The notes beneath the pieces are model-generated. The model made no database searches, was not told the origin of the DNA, and was given only the letters and a program-made list of their open reading frames with translations. The position numbers and the translations under genes were made by a program. Of a DNA stretch of 64,000 nucleotides, positions 20,175 to 29,686 are shown piece after piece. Numbering within the stretch: the stretch's first letter is position 1; every line of letters begins with the position of its first letter. The stretch is from Gemmatimonadota bacterium (GTDB lineage Bacteria; Gemmatimonadota; Gemmatimonadetes; Gemmatimonadales; Gemmatimonadaceae): assembly GCA_016871915.1 (NCBI GenBank), contig VHBP01000001.1, positions 1 to 64,000 of the forward strand, written 5' to 3'.

Positions 20175-21892
20175 AGCTCACCTCGATTCATCCGCTCCAC
20201 CGCGAGCGCTGCGGCGCGGGCCGTGAGCGCCATGTAGGTGATGCTCGGGTTCTGGCAGGCGGAGCTCGCCATGCAGGCGCCATCGGTGACCAGCACGTTC
20301 GGAACCTCCCAGAGGGCGTTGTTCGCATCGCAGACGCTGACGTCAGTGGAGCGCCCCATGCGCGCACCGCCCATCTCGTGGATGCAGAGCCCGGGCGGGA
20401 CGTCGGGACGATTCTGGTAGATGTTGGTCGCGCCGGCGGCCTCGAGCATCTCGGTGGCCGAGGTCACCATATCGCGCATCATCGCGCGCTCATTGTCGCC
20501 CCACTTGCAGGTGATTCTGAGCGTGGGGATTCCCCACCTGTCCTTCACCGAGCCGTCGAGGGCGAGATGGTTCGATTCGTGCGGGAGCATCTCCCCCCAT
20601 CCGTTTATCCCGATCCCCCAGGGACTTAGCTCGGTCAGGAGCTTCTGCTTGAAGTCGGCGCCGTACCCGGGCCCCGACCAACGCCCGCGCCCACCCGCAC
20701 CCCCCTGCATCCCATAGCCGCGGAGGAAGTCCGCGCTCGTCTTCGATCGCTTCGTATTGCGGAAGCGGGCGACGTACATCCCGTTCGGGCGGCTCCCCGT
20801 GGTCGTGTAGTCATCGAACCCCGGCATCGTCCCGCCGGCGCCATGGAGCATGTGGTGATCCATGATGTACTTGCCGAGTGTCCCGCTCGCGTTCCCCATC
20901 CCCTGTGGGTGCGCGCCGCTCGTGGAGTTCATGAGGATGCGCACCGATTCGAAGGCGGAGGCGCAGAGGAAGATGACGCGCGCCTCGTAGACCATCTCCC
21001 CCAACGTGCGCGCATCGATGACGCGGACGCCTTTCGCGCGGCCGGTCTTGGGATCGAGCACCACCTCGCTCACCACGCTCCAGGGGCGGAGGGTGAGGCG
21101 GCCGGTCTTCTCCGCGGCGGGGAGGGTGGAACCGTTGCTCGAAAAATAGGAGTGTGTGATGCATCCCCGCTCGCAGGGGCCGCAGTAGTGACAGGCGGCG
21201 CGGCCATTGTGCGGGCGGGTGAGGATCGCGGCGCGCCCGATCGTCCAGACGCGCTGGCCCCCGAAGGCCTGCATCACCTTCTCGCGGACATGCTGTTCGA
21301 CGCAGGTCATCTCCATCGGGGGGAGGAACTCGCCGTCGGGGAGCTGCTCAAGCCCTTCCTTGGCACCGGAGACGCCGATGAAGCGCTCGACGTGCGAGTA
21401 CCAAGGGGCGAGGTCGGCGTAGCGGATCGGCCAATCGGTGCCGTGGCCGTCCGTTGCATTGGCCTCGAAGTCGAGATCGCTCCAGCGATAGACCTGTCGC
21501 CCCCACATGATCGAGCGGCCGCCCACCTGCCGACCGCGGATCCACCGGAAGGGGGCGTCGTTCGGGGTGGTATAGGGATTTTCGACATCGTTGACGAAGA
21601 ACTTCGAGCCCCACTCGTCACAGGCGTAGCACTCGCGCTGTACCGCCTGCTCGCGCGCCATCCGTTCGCGCTCCCCGTAGCCGCGGTAGCGCTTCTCGTA
21701 GGGCTGTACATGCTCCACGTAGTCGCGTGCGGGGTTGATCGGGCCCCCGGCCTCGAGGACGAGGGTGCGGAGCCCGCGCTCGGTCAGCTCCTTGGCGGCC
21801 CAGCCCCCGCTGATCCCCGAGCCGACGACGATCGCGTCGTACTGGCGACCGGGCTGCGGCGTGCCGAAGAGGAGGTGGCGACGATCAGGCAT
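20171..21892 (-). CDS. GMC-family oxidoreductase (gluconate 2-dehydrogenase-like large subunit)
   Basis: YDAIVVGSGISGGWAAKELTERGLRTLVLEAG; CHYCGPCERGCITHSYFSS; GGARMGRSTDVSVCDANNALWEVPNVLVTDGACMASSACQNPSITYMALTARAA. Confidence 0.92.
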   Translation of the reverse strand: MPDRRHLLFGTPQPGRQYDAIVVGSGISGGWAAKELTERGLRTLVLEAGGPINPARDYVEHVQPYEKRYRGYGERERMAREQAVQRECYACDEWGSKFFVNDVENPYTTPNDAPFRWIRGRQVGGRSIMWGRQVYRWSDLDFEANATDGHGTDWPIRYADLAPWYSHVERFIGVSGAKEGLEQLPDGEFLPPMEMTCVEQHVREKVMQAFGGQRVWTIGRAAILTRPHNGRAACHYCGPCERGCITHSYFSSNGSTLPAAEKTGRLTLRPWSVVSEVVLDPKTGRAKGVRVIDARTLGEMVYEARVIFLCASAFESVRILMNSTSGAHPQGMGNASGTLGKYIMDHHMLHGAGGTMPGFDDYTTTGSRPNGMYVARFRNTKRSKTSADFLRGYGMQGGAGGRGRWSGPGYGADFKQKLLTELSPWGIGINGWGEMLPHESNHLALDGSVKDRWGIPTLRITCKWGDNERAMMRDMVTSATEMLEAAGATNIYQNRPDVPPGLCIHEMGGARMGRSTDVSVCDANNALWEVPNVLVTDGACMASSACQNPSITYMALTARAAALAVERMNRGEL

Positions 21893-22508
21893 GGGACATC
21901 CCTCCCATCGGTCGGGCGGGGGTTGGCGAGGCCTTTACCGGGACAGCGCCGCGGAAGGTCTCGTGGATGTAATTCACCTTGAGAACATCGCGCCGCACCG
22001 TCTCGCTCGTGAGATAGCCGTGGAGGATGAGTCCCTTGAGGCGGCGGTAGGCGCGCTTGGCCGAGGTCGTCCCATCGACGGCGTTCTCCCCCCACTGGAG
22101 CTCACCGTCGCGTTGCACGGGATCAAGCGCGGGCCACCGGGCGCCGTACATCGCGAGCGCCCGTTGGTTTAGCGCGGCGAGCCCCGCGCGGAACTCGTCA
22201 CGATCCTTCGCCTCCATCCACTCGCCGGCGATGATCTCGACGAAGGCGGGGACGCCCACATCGAGCGCGCCTGGGGTATCGGTGCGAGGGAGGATCCCGT
22301 CGGCGATGGTGCGCACAAGGGCGCGCTCGTCGGGCGTGAAGAAGCGTGGGGGATCCTGGAGGGCGCGCTGGAGGAGCGCATCGGTCCACCGGGTGATCGT
22401 GGTCTCGTCGGCGTGGACGAGGGCGGGGAGGGCGGCGAGGCCCGCCATCTGCAAGAGGGTGCGACGGGTCAGGGTCATCCCGGCTCCGATCTGAGAGGGT
22501 TTGCGCAA
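21885..22508 (-). CDS. Gluconate 2-dehydrogenase subunit 3 family protein
   Basis: N-terminal Tat-like leader TRRTLLQMAGLAALPAL; FTPDERALVRTIADGILPRTDTPGALDVGVPAFVEIIAGEW; overlaps GMC gene start. Confidence 0.88.
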   Translation of the reverse strand: MRKPSQIGAGMTLTRRTLLQMAGLAALPALVHADETTITRWTDALLQRALQDPPRFFTPDERALVRTIADGILPRTDTPGALDVGVPAFVEIIAGEWMEAKDRDEFRAGLAALNQRALAMYGARWPALDPVQRDGELQWGENAVDGTTSAKRAYRRLKGLILHGYLTSETVRRDVLKVNYIHETFRGAVPVKASPTPARPMGGMSHA

Positions 22509-22610
22509 CGTTGCAACTCGTCCGCAGGCGGGGCAAGGCGGCGAGGCCGGTCGATGGCGTCGCGCCCCACTTGCTCTTGCCCGGTCCGTGGTCTACTACT
22601 TCCCCTGTAA

Positions 22611-22693
22611 GCCGCCAGGGGTATCCCGCGTCAGCGGGGTTGAGACAGTCCCTTGGAACCTGACCCGGTTCAGACCGGCGTAGGGAGCGCGGC
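22611..22693 (+). promoter_or_regulatory. TPP riboswitch (THI element)
   Basis: AGGGGTATCCCGCG...TTGAGACAGTCCCTTGGAACCTGACCCGGTTCAGACCGGCGTAGGGAG; closing stem GCCGC/GCGGC. Confidence 0.93.
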
Positions 22694-22765
22694 GTGACTC
22701 GATGACCGTCCGCGTGGGCGGCGCGAGCACGACGATCCCGACGCCTCTCCGTTCGAGGATCTTCA

Positions 22766-24847
22766 ATGTCCCTTTCGTCGCCCCGCTCGCTCGTCTTCAC
22801 ACTCATCCTTCTTGCCATCGCGCTCCCCGTGGGCGCGCAGGGCAAGCGGCCATCCCCGCCTCTCGATACCACGCGGGCGCGCGATACGCTAGAGGCGGTC
22901 GTGATCCGCGCCACTCGCTGCGGCGGGACCGCGCCCACCTCGCAGTCGACGTTGGACCGGGCGACGATCGAGCGCACGTACGCGGGTCAGGATGCCCCGC
23001 TCGCCCTGCAGGGGCTCACGGGAGTCACCGCGGCCTCGGATGCGGGAACCTTCAGCGGGTACTCCTCGCTCCGCCTCCGCGGGATTGACCAGACCCGCCT
23101 CGCGATCTCCGTCGACGGCGTCCCGCTCAACGATCCCGAGGACCAGGTCCTCTACTTCTCGAACGTCCCCGACTTCATGAACTCGATGCAGTCGGTGCGG
23201 GTGCAGCGCGGGGTGGGGGCGAGCGCCTTCGGGCCCGCCGGATTCGCGGGGTCGCTCAGCTTCGAGTCGCTCTCCCTCGCGACCACACCGGCCTTTCGCG
23301 AGCTCCAGCTCACCTCCGGCTCATGGGGGACCAATCGCGCGAGTGTCGAGGCCGCCACTGGCCTGCAGCGTGGGTTCGCGGCCTATGCGCGCCTCTCGGG
23401 CCAGAGGACTGATGGCTACCGCGAGCGCTCGGGGAACCAGGCGCGGTCGGCGTTCGTGAGCGCGGGGTGGTTCGGGGCGCGCGATGCGGTGAAGTTCACC
23501 GGCTTCGCCGGCCAGTCCAAGATGCAGCTCGCCTACTATGCCGCGAGCGAGGACGAGCTCCGAGTGAATCGGCGCTTCAACCCGATGTCCCCAGATGAGC
23601 GCGATGACTTCTGGCAGGCGATGGCGAGCGTGCAGCACACGCGGACCTTCGGTGCCTCCGCAGCGCTCACCACGACGGTCTATCGTAACGCCGCCGGAGG
23701 TGCCTTCGATGTGGCGGCCGGGGACCTCCTCAACTTCAATCTCGATCATGGGTGGGTCGGTCTCCTCTCGACCCTCACTTGGCGCGCGCGATCCACCGAC
23801 TTCGCCGCCGGGATCCACTTGAGCGACTACGCGCGCGATCACCATCTCAAGGTCCGCCCTGACCTCGAGACGCGCCTCTACGACAACACCGGGTTCAAGC
23901 AGGAGCAGAGCGGCTTCGTGAAGGCGAGTCGGCAGTTCGGCGCGCTCGAGCTGAACGGCGACCTCCAGCTCCGGCGCGCCGCCTTCCGCTACCAGCCCTC
24001 CCCGGGGACCCCGATCCCCGGGCCGACGGAAGATGCGATGCGTGATCTCTCGGTCGACTGGCGCTTCGTCAATCCGAAGCTCGGGGTCACCTGGCAGGCG
24101 CGCCGCGATCTCGCCCTCTTCGCCTCCGTAGGTCAGGCGAGTCGGGAACCGACCCGCACCGATCTCCTCGCCGGGGCCGATGATATCGATGCCACCGCGG
24201 CGGCCGAGCTGTTGCCGTTCACGCGCGTGCGACCCGAGCGACTCACCGATCTCGAACTCGGCGCGCGCCTCACCCGCGGCACCACCACGCTCCAGGTGAA
24301 CGCCTTCGCGATGGCCTTCCGCGATGAGATCGCCCCCATCGGCGCGATCGCGATCACCGGGAGCCCGCTCCGTCGTAACGTCGATCGCTCCTCGCGCGTG
24401 GGCGTCGAGGTGGAAGGGACGATGGCGCTCTCACCGTCGCTCGTGATCCGCGCGAACGCGATGGCGATGCGCGCGCGGATCGCCGAATACCAGGATGAGG
24501 GGTCGGGGATCACCTATCGCGATGTGCGTCCCGTGCTCACCCCGGCGGTCCTTGCCAACGTACAGGCGATCTGGCAACCGCGCACCGGCTGGGAGACGAT
24601 CCTCAGCGTGCGGCATGTCGGGGATGCCCCACTCGCCAATGATGGGAACGCGGCCCTCGTGACCCCGGCCTTCACGATGGTCGATGGCGATCTCAGCGTG
24701 CCGATCGGACGGCAACGGCTGCGCGTGCAGGGGCTGAACCTCCTGGACACCACGGCCTACGCCGCCGGCTACACGGATGGGACCACCCGCTATCTCTTCC
24801 CCGTGGCGGCGCGCACCTGGCTCGCGACGGTGCAGCTGACCTTCTAA
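22766..24847 (+). CDS. TonB-dependent receptor, probably thiamine-regulated
   Basis: Signal peptide; plug motifs SSLRLRGIDQTRLAISVDGVPLNDPEDQVLYFSNVPDF; C-terminal barrel ...ARTWLATVQLTF; directly downstream of TPP riboswitch. Confidence 0.9.
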   Translation: MSLSSPRSLVFTLILLAIALPVGAQGKRPSPPLDTTRARDTLEAVVIRATRCGGTAPTSQSTLDRATIERTYAGQDAPLALQGLTGVTAASDAGTFSGYSSLRLRGIDQTRLAISVDGVPLNDPEDQVLYFSNVPDFMNSMQSVRVQRGVGASAFGPAGFAGSLSFESLSLATTPAFRELQLTSGSWGTNRASVEAATGLQRGFAAYARLSGQRTDGYRERSGNQARSAFVSAGWFGARDAVKFTGFAGQSKMQLAYYAASEDELRVNRRFNPMSPDERDDFWQAMASVQHTRTFGASAALTTTVYRNAAGGAFDVAAGDLLNFNLDHGWVGLLSTLTWRARSTDFAAGIHLSDYARDHHLKVRPDLETRLYDNTGFKQEQSGFVKASRQFGALELNGDLQLRRAAFRYQPSPGTPIPGPTEDAMRDLSVDWRFVNPKLGVTWQARRDLALFASVGQASREPTRTDLLAGADDIDATAAAELLPFTRVRPERLTDLELGARLTRGTTTLQVNAFAMAFRDEIAPIGAIAITGSPLRRNVDRSSRVGVEVEGTMALSPSLVIRANAMAMRARIAEYQDEGSGITYRDVRPVLTPAVLANVQAIWQPRTGWETILSVRHVGDAPLANDGNAALVTPAFTMVDGDLSVPIGRQRLRVQGLNLLDTTAYAAGYTDGTTRYLFPVAARTWLATVQLTF

Positions 24848-26307
24848 TCGCGACGCGGGGCGGGGAGCGGTCGAATCGAGCGGATGACATCGCCCTCGAG
24901 GATCGCATCGATGACGTCGATCCCGGCGATCACCTCGCCCCAGACGGTGTAGTCGCGGTCGAGCCGCGCGTTGTCACGCAGATTGACGAACCACTGCGCA
25001 TCGCCGGTGTCATGCCCGCGTGTGCTCATCCCGAGGGTGCCGCGCCGATGCGAGACGGTGCCGAGCTCGTCGCGGAGGGCGAGCGGGTGCCCTACGTATT
25101 CGTTCGCGCCGGGACTCCCGCCCTGGATCACGAAGTCGTGCTCGACGCGATGCCAGCTGAGCCCATCGTAGTAGCCACGCTCGGCGAAGGCGGCGAGGCG
25201 CGCGGCCATGATCGGGGCCACATCGCCACGGAGGCGCACGTCGAAGGTGCCCCCGCCACTCCGCTTCGCCATCGTCACGCGGAGCGTGATCGTGTCGCCG
25301 AGGGCGAGGCGGATGGCATCGCGCGGGAGCGGGCGAGGCGGCTCTTGGATCCGATCCTCCGCGGCCGGCCGTCCGGCGGCCTCCAAGAGTGCGACGCGCA
25401 CGTCACGCTCCGAGGCGTTGTTCCGTGCCGCGAAGCGGTGATAGGCGCGTATCGCGGCGTCGGCGAGCGCAGGTGCTGACGACCCCTTGAGTGCGATGGC
25501 GGCCGCGCGCACCACCGGCGCGCCCTTCCGCGAGAGCGCGCTGAGATAGATCGCATCATCCGCATGCGCGGTGCGCTCGCGCAGGAGCTCGATCGCCGTC
25601 TCGGCCACATTGTCGTCACCGTCGGTGGCGAGGCGACGGAGGAGGATGGTGTCGTTGAGCACGCCGGCGGCACGGGCCGCGGCGCGACGCAGCGGCCAGG
25701 AGCGATCCGTGGCGAGCACCTCGAGCCGGGGCCGCGCCTCATCGGGGGCGAGACGTACGACGGCGACGATCGCATGCGCCGCGCCCTGCCAGCTCACCTC
25801 GCCACGACGCCGACGGTCGAGCTTCGAGGGCCGACGGTCGATCCACCGCAGGAAGGTCGCGACGAGCGCGGTATCGGATGCGCAGGAGGCGCGCGCGAGA
25901 TCGGCGGCGCGGAGGCGGACCGGCCACGCGCTGTCGGCGGCGGCGAGCCGAAGCGCTGGGCAGTCGTCCCGCAGGGCGGGGAGCTGACGGAACCGCACGC
26001 GCCAGGCGGGCTCCACCCAGACCGGTGCCTGCGCGAGTACCGGGAAGGACGTGCGATCCACGAAGCGCGCATCCCGCGTGCGAGCGACGGCCCGCTCGGC
26101 GAGCGTGCGGAGGCGGGAGTCGGCGTGGGCGCGCCCCTCAGCGAGCGCCGCATCGGTGGTGTCGCGGCGGTCCTCGGCCATCAGGATCCGCGTGACGAGG
26201 GTGGAATCCGCGCGGGTGAGCTGCTGTGCCCCTATGGTCGTCACGCCGGGCAGCGAGGCGACGAGCAGGAGCGTGAAAGGATGCAGGAAGTGCCGAGGCC
26301 GCGTCAC
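24844..26307 (-). CDS. Cyclophilin-type peptidyl-prolyl isomerase with HEAT-like repeats
   Basis: C-terminal GYYDGLSWHRVEHDFVIQGGSPGANEYVG...GTLGMSTRGHDTGDAQWFVNLRDNARLDRDYTVWGEVIAGIDVIDAI; N-terminal alpha-helical repeats. Confidence 0.88.
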   Translation of the reverse strand: MTRPRHFLHPFTLLLVASLPGVTTIGAQQLTRADSTLVTRILMAEDRRDTTDAALAEGRAHADSRLRTLAERAVARTRDARFVDRTSFPVLAQAPVWVEPAWRVRFRQLPALRDDCPALRLAAADSAWPVRLRAADLARASCASDTALVATFLRWIDRRPSKLDRRRRGEVSWQGAAHAIVAVVRLAPDEARPRLEVLATDRSWPLRRAAARAAGVLNDTILLRRLATDGDDNVAETAIELLRERTAHADDAIYLSALSRKGAPVVRAAAIALKGSSAPALADAAIRAYHRFAARNNASERDVRVALLEAAGRPAAEDRIQEPPRPLPRDAIRLALGDTITLRVTMAKRSGGGTFDVRLRGDVAPIMAARLAAFAERGYYDGLSWHRVEHDFVIQGGSPGANEYVGHPLALRDELGTVSHRRGTLGMSTRGHDTGDAQWFVNLRDNARLDRDYTVWGEVIAGIDVIDAILEGDVIRSIRPLPAPRRD

Positions 26308-27563
26308 CGCGGGACGACCTTCCAGAACGCGATCCCGCTCGCCTGCGGACCGATATCGACCGACGCGACCTTGACGCGCGCGCGGAGATCGATGACATCG
26401 ACCTTTCCCGGAGCGGCCCCCACCCCTTCACTCGTGACGAAGGCGTAGCGCGAGTCGCTCGAGACCGCGACCCCATGACTCAGCGTGGTGCTCGCCGGGA
26501 TCCGCGCGACGGAACGACCGGTCGCGAGGTCGAAGAGCTCGATTTGCGAGCCCTGTTTGATCGAGGCGATCATCAGCGTGCCATCGGGGGTGACGCCGAG
26601 ATTGTAGGGGCCACGTCCCGTCGCGAAGCGCCGAGTGATCGTCCAGGTGGCGTGATCCACTTCGAGGATCTCATCCCCCTTGTTGCACGCCACGAAGATT
26701 CGCGCGCCATCCGCCGAGGGTTGTGCCCACGTCGGCGAACAGGTGGCAGGCGCCATCATGTGCTGGTGCCCCTCCATCGCGGGATAGCCGACCTCTGCAG
26801 GATCGCCGGTCTGTCCCTTCGAGACGCGGCGCGCCCCCTCGATCCACATCTGTAGCATCTCGCCGCCATCGGCGGGCAGGGGGCCCTCCTTCCCCTTCGC
26901 GAGGTGGAAGCGGCGCGAGACCTGTTGCGTGCGCGTGTCGATCTCGACGAGCTCGTCATCCATCATGCAGGCGCTGTAATGGTAGCGACCATCGGGGGAG
27001 AGGCGGCTGCCGTGGGGCATCGTACAGGTCACGATGCGCGCCACCTCGACGAGGTTCGGCACGTGCACGACGGAGACGGACGACGGCACCATGTCCCCGT
27101 GGAGATTGAAGTTCACAGAATAGGTGTAGCGTCCATCCGGCGTCGCATCGATCGAGGCGGGGAAGGTACCGAGGAGGACGCCGGGGCCGGCGAGGGTGTC
27201 GGGGCCAAGCACGTACTGCCAGTACTTGCCGTCGGGGAAGCCGTGACCCGTCGTCATGTGGAGGAAGCGGCCGTCAGTGGAGATCGCGAGGCCGTGGGGC
27301 CCCTCCATCTCCGCGGCGAACTCCCCGATCGGGATCTCCCGCTCCACCGTCGCGGTGCGACCGTCGAAGCGGATGCGGTAGATCTTGTCGGCGCTCTCGG
27401 CGCCCGCATAGGCGTAGTAGAGTGGGCCGCTCGAGGTCACCGGGGCCGTCGCGGGCGTCACCGGTCCCCGGGGCTGCGCGAGCACCGGCGCGGCGACCAC
27501 GGGGAGGAGAAGGGCGAGGCGCCAGATGGGCGCGCCATTGCGGGGTCTGCTCGGAATCTGCAT
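26304..27563 (-). CDS. YVTN-type beta-propeller protein
   Basis: Repeated TPDGRY, SPDGRYHYSACMMDDELVEIDT, VTPDGTLMIASIKQGSQIELFDLATGRSVARI. Confidence 0.8.
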   Translation of the reverse strand: MQIPSRPRNGAPIWRLALLLPVVAAPVLAQPRGPVTPATAPVTSSGPLYYAYAGAESADKIYRIRFDGRTATVEREIPIGEFAAEMEGPHGLAISTDGRFLHMTTGHGFPDGKYWQYVLGPDTLAGPGVLLGTFPASIDATPDGRYTYSVNFNLHGDMVPSSVSVVHVPNLVEVARIVTCTMPHGSRLSPDGRYHYSACMMDDELVEIDTRTQQVSRRFHLAKGKEGPLPADGGEMLQMWIEGARRVSKGQTGDPAEVGYPAMEGHQHMMAPATCSPTWAQPSADGARIFVACNKGDEILEVDHATWTITRRFATGRGPYNLGVTPDGTLMIASIKQGSQIELFDLATGRSVARIPASTTLSHGVAVSSDSRYAFVTSEGVGAAPGKVDVIDLRARVKVASVDIGPQASGIAFWKVVPR

Positions 27564-27581
27564 CCTCTCTCCTGACGTCTG

Positions 27582-29672
27582 ATGATGTCCGGACCTTTTC
27601 CCTCCCTCCCGACCATGCCAATGCTAACGCTCCGCCGTCTCCTCGTCACGGTCGCGTGCACGGTGTCGTGCCTCCCGCTCGTGCTCTCTGCGCAGCAGGG
27701 CGGGGCGGCGACCCCGGTCGCGACCACGGTCGCGCGTCTCGTCGCCGAACCGGCGTCCCTCCAGCTCCGGGCAGGGGAGACGGTCGCGTTCCGGGTCCGC
27801 GCCTTCGCCGCCGACGGGCGTGAGATCCCCGATGCCTTCGTTCGGGTGATGGCCGGGACCCGCGCCGTCCGCTTCACCGACTCCACGGTGACCGCGACGG
27901 CGGCGGGGCGATTCGAGGCCACCGCGATGGCGCAGGGGGCAGAGGGGCGCAATGTGACCCTCGCGATCCCCGTCGCGGTGAGTTGGCCGCGCGTGATGAC
28001 GCTGACGGTCTCGGGACCGGCCGGCACGCTCTATACCGGACTCACCGTGCCGCTGAAGGTGACGGGGACCCATGCCGACGGGTCGGAGCGTCCGGGGCTG
28101 ACCGCCACCTGGCAGAGCGCGAATCCCAAGGTCGCGACGGTGAATCGATTCGGCGACGTCACCGCGGTGTCGCCGGGGACGACGACGGTGACGGCCGAGT
28201 CGGAGGGAGCCACGGCTCGGCTCACCCTCACGGTGGTGCAGAACCCCATCGCGAAGGTCGAGATCACCGTCGCCCAGTCGCAGGTGCGGCAGGGCGATGT
28301 GGTGCGCCTGACCGCGGTGGCGAAGCGGGCGAATGGGAGCGCCGTCGCCGACGCCCCGATCACCTGGAGCTACACCTACGTGCCAGACGATTCGATCCTC
28401 CCGGCGGGGCTCCCTGGTGGGGCGGGGATCGTGCAGTTCGACCGCTTCACGGGGAACTATCCGGGGCGCTATACCCTCCTCGCGCAGAGCGCCGGGGTGA
28501 CGGCGCAGACATCACTTCAGGTGGTGCCGCGTGAGGTCCGGCAGCGGATCCAGGTCACGAGCCGTGGGAACATCAACACCTCCCACACCTCCGACCTCTG
28601 GCCGTGGACCGGACGGGATGGTCGGGACTACGTGCTCGTCGGCACCTGGGGCGGGGATGGATATGCGTTGGTGTTCGACATCACCGATATGGACAACATC
28701 GTGAAGACCGATTCGGTGAAGGTCGATGCCCGCACCATCAACGATGTGACCGTCTCGCCCGATGGTCGGTACGGCGTCCTCTCGCGCGAGGGAGCGTCGA
28801 ATCGTCAGAACGGCGTCGTCATCCTTGATCTCGCTAATCCGGCCCACCCCAAGATCGCGAGCACCTTCACCCAGGAGCTGACGGGTGGGGTGCACAACAT
28901 GTTCGCGACCAACGATTACCTCTTCGCCGTCTCCGGCGGCGCGAAGTACGTGATCGTCGACGTGCGCGACATCTACAAGCCAAAGTACGTCAGTGAATAT
29001 CGGCATCCCAATGCGCGACTCCACGACCTCTGGGTCCGTGATGGGATCGCCTACTCGGCGCAGGGGGGCGTCGGCGTGGTCGTGGTCGATGTCGGCAACG
29101 GGAAGTACGGCGGGACGATCCAACAGCCGAAGCTGATCACCACCTATCCGGTGAACTCAGGGCACGAGATCTATCCCTATGTGCAGCAGAAGACGGGGCG
29201 GACCTATCTCTTCATCGGCGACGAGGAGATGAGCCGTCGTGGCCGGACCTGGGAGGGGACCAACTATGCCCTCTCGGGTCCCGATGGGAAGCCGCCGCGC
29301 AATGGGGTCGCGCAGACCTCCGGTGGGTACACGCATATCGTCGACTTCACCGATCCGATGAAGCCGCTCCCGGTGGGCCGGTATCATCTCGAGGACTACG
29401 GCGCCCACGACATCATCGTCGAGGACGATGTGCTCTACCAGGCGTACTACGATGGCGGCGTCCGCGTCGTCGATGTCTCGGGGGAGCTGTTGGGGAATCT
29501 CTACGATCAGAATCGGGAGATCGCGGTCTTCAAGCCGTATGATCCCGATGCGTACACCCCCAACGCGCCCTTCGTCATGAACGCGATGCCGTGGAAGGGG
29601 CGGGTCCTCTTCACCGACTTCAACTCGGGGCTTTGGGCCGCCAAATTGATGCCGAAGTCCTTCGTGCCCTGA
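27582..29672 (+). CDS. Secreted protein with BIG2 Ig-like domain and LVIVD-type repeats
   Basis: LTATWQSANPKVATVNRFGDVTAVSPGTTTVTAES (BIG2); KYVIVDVRDIYKPKYVSEY, GVVVVDVGN, GVRVVDVSG. Confidence 0.82.
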   Translation: MMSGPFPSLPTMPMLTLRRLLVTVACTVSCLPLVLSAQQGGAATPVATTVARLVAEPASLQLRAGETVAFRVRAFAADGREIPDAFVRVMAGTRAVRFTDSTVTATAAGRFEATAMAQGAEGRNVTLAIPVAVSWPRVMTLTVSGPAGTLYTGLTVPLKVTGTHADGSERPGLTATWQSANPKVATVNRFGDVTAVSPGTTTVTAESEGATARLTLTVVQNPIAKVEITVAQSQVRQGDVVRLTAVAKRANGSAVADAPITWSYTYVPDDSILPAGLPGGAGIVQFDRFTGNYPGRYTLLAQSAGVTAQTSLQVVPREVRQRIQVTSRGNINTSHTSDLWPWTGRDGRDYVLVGTWGGDGYALVFDITDMDNIVKTDSVKVDARTINDVTVSPDGRYGVLSREGASNRQNGVVILDLANPAHPKIASTFTQELTGGVHNMFATNDYLFAVSGGAKYVIVDVRDIYKPKYVSEYRHPNARLHDLWVRDGIAYSAQGGVGVVVVDVGNGKYGGTIQQPKLITTYPVNSGHEIYPYVQQKTGRTYLFIGDEEMSRRGRTWEGTNYALSGPDGKPPRNGVAQTSGGYTHIVDFTDPMKPLPVGRYHLEDYGAHDIIVEDDVLYQAYYDGGVRVVDVSGELLGNLYDQNREIAVFKPYDPDAYTPNAPFVMNAMPWKGRVLFTDFNSGLWAAKLMPKSFVP

Positions 29673-29686
29673 CCGCCGCCCATCTC

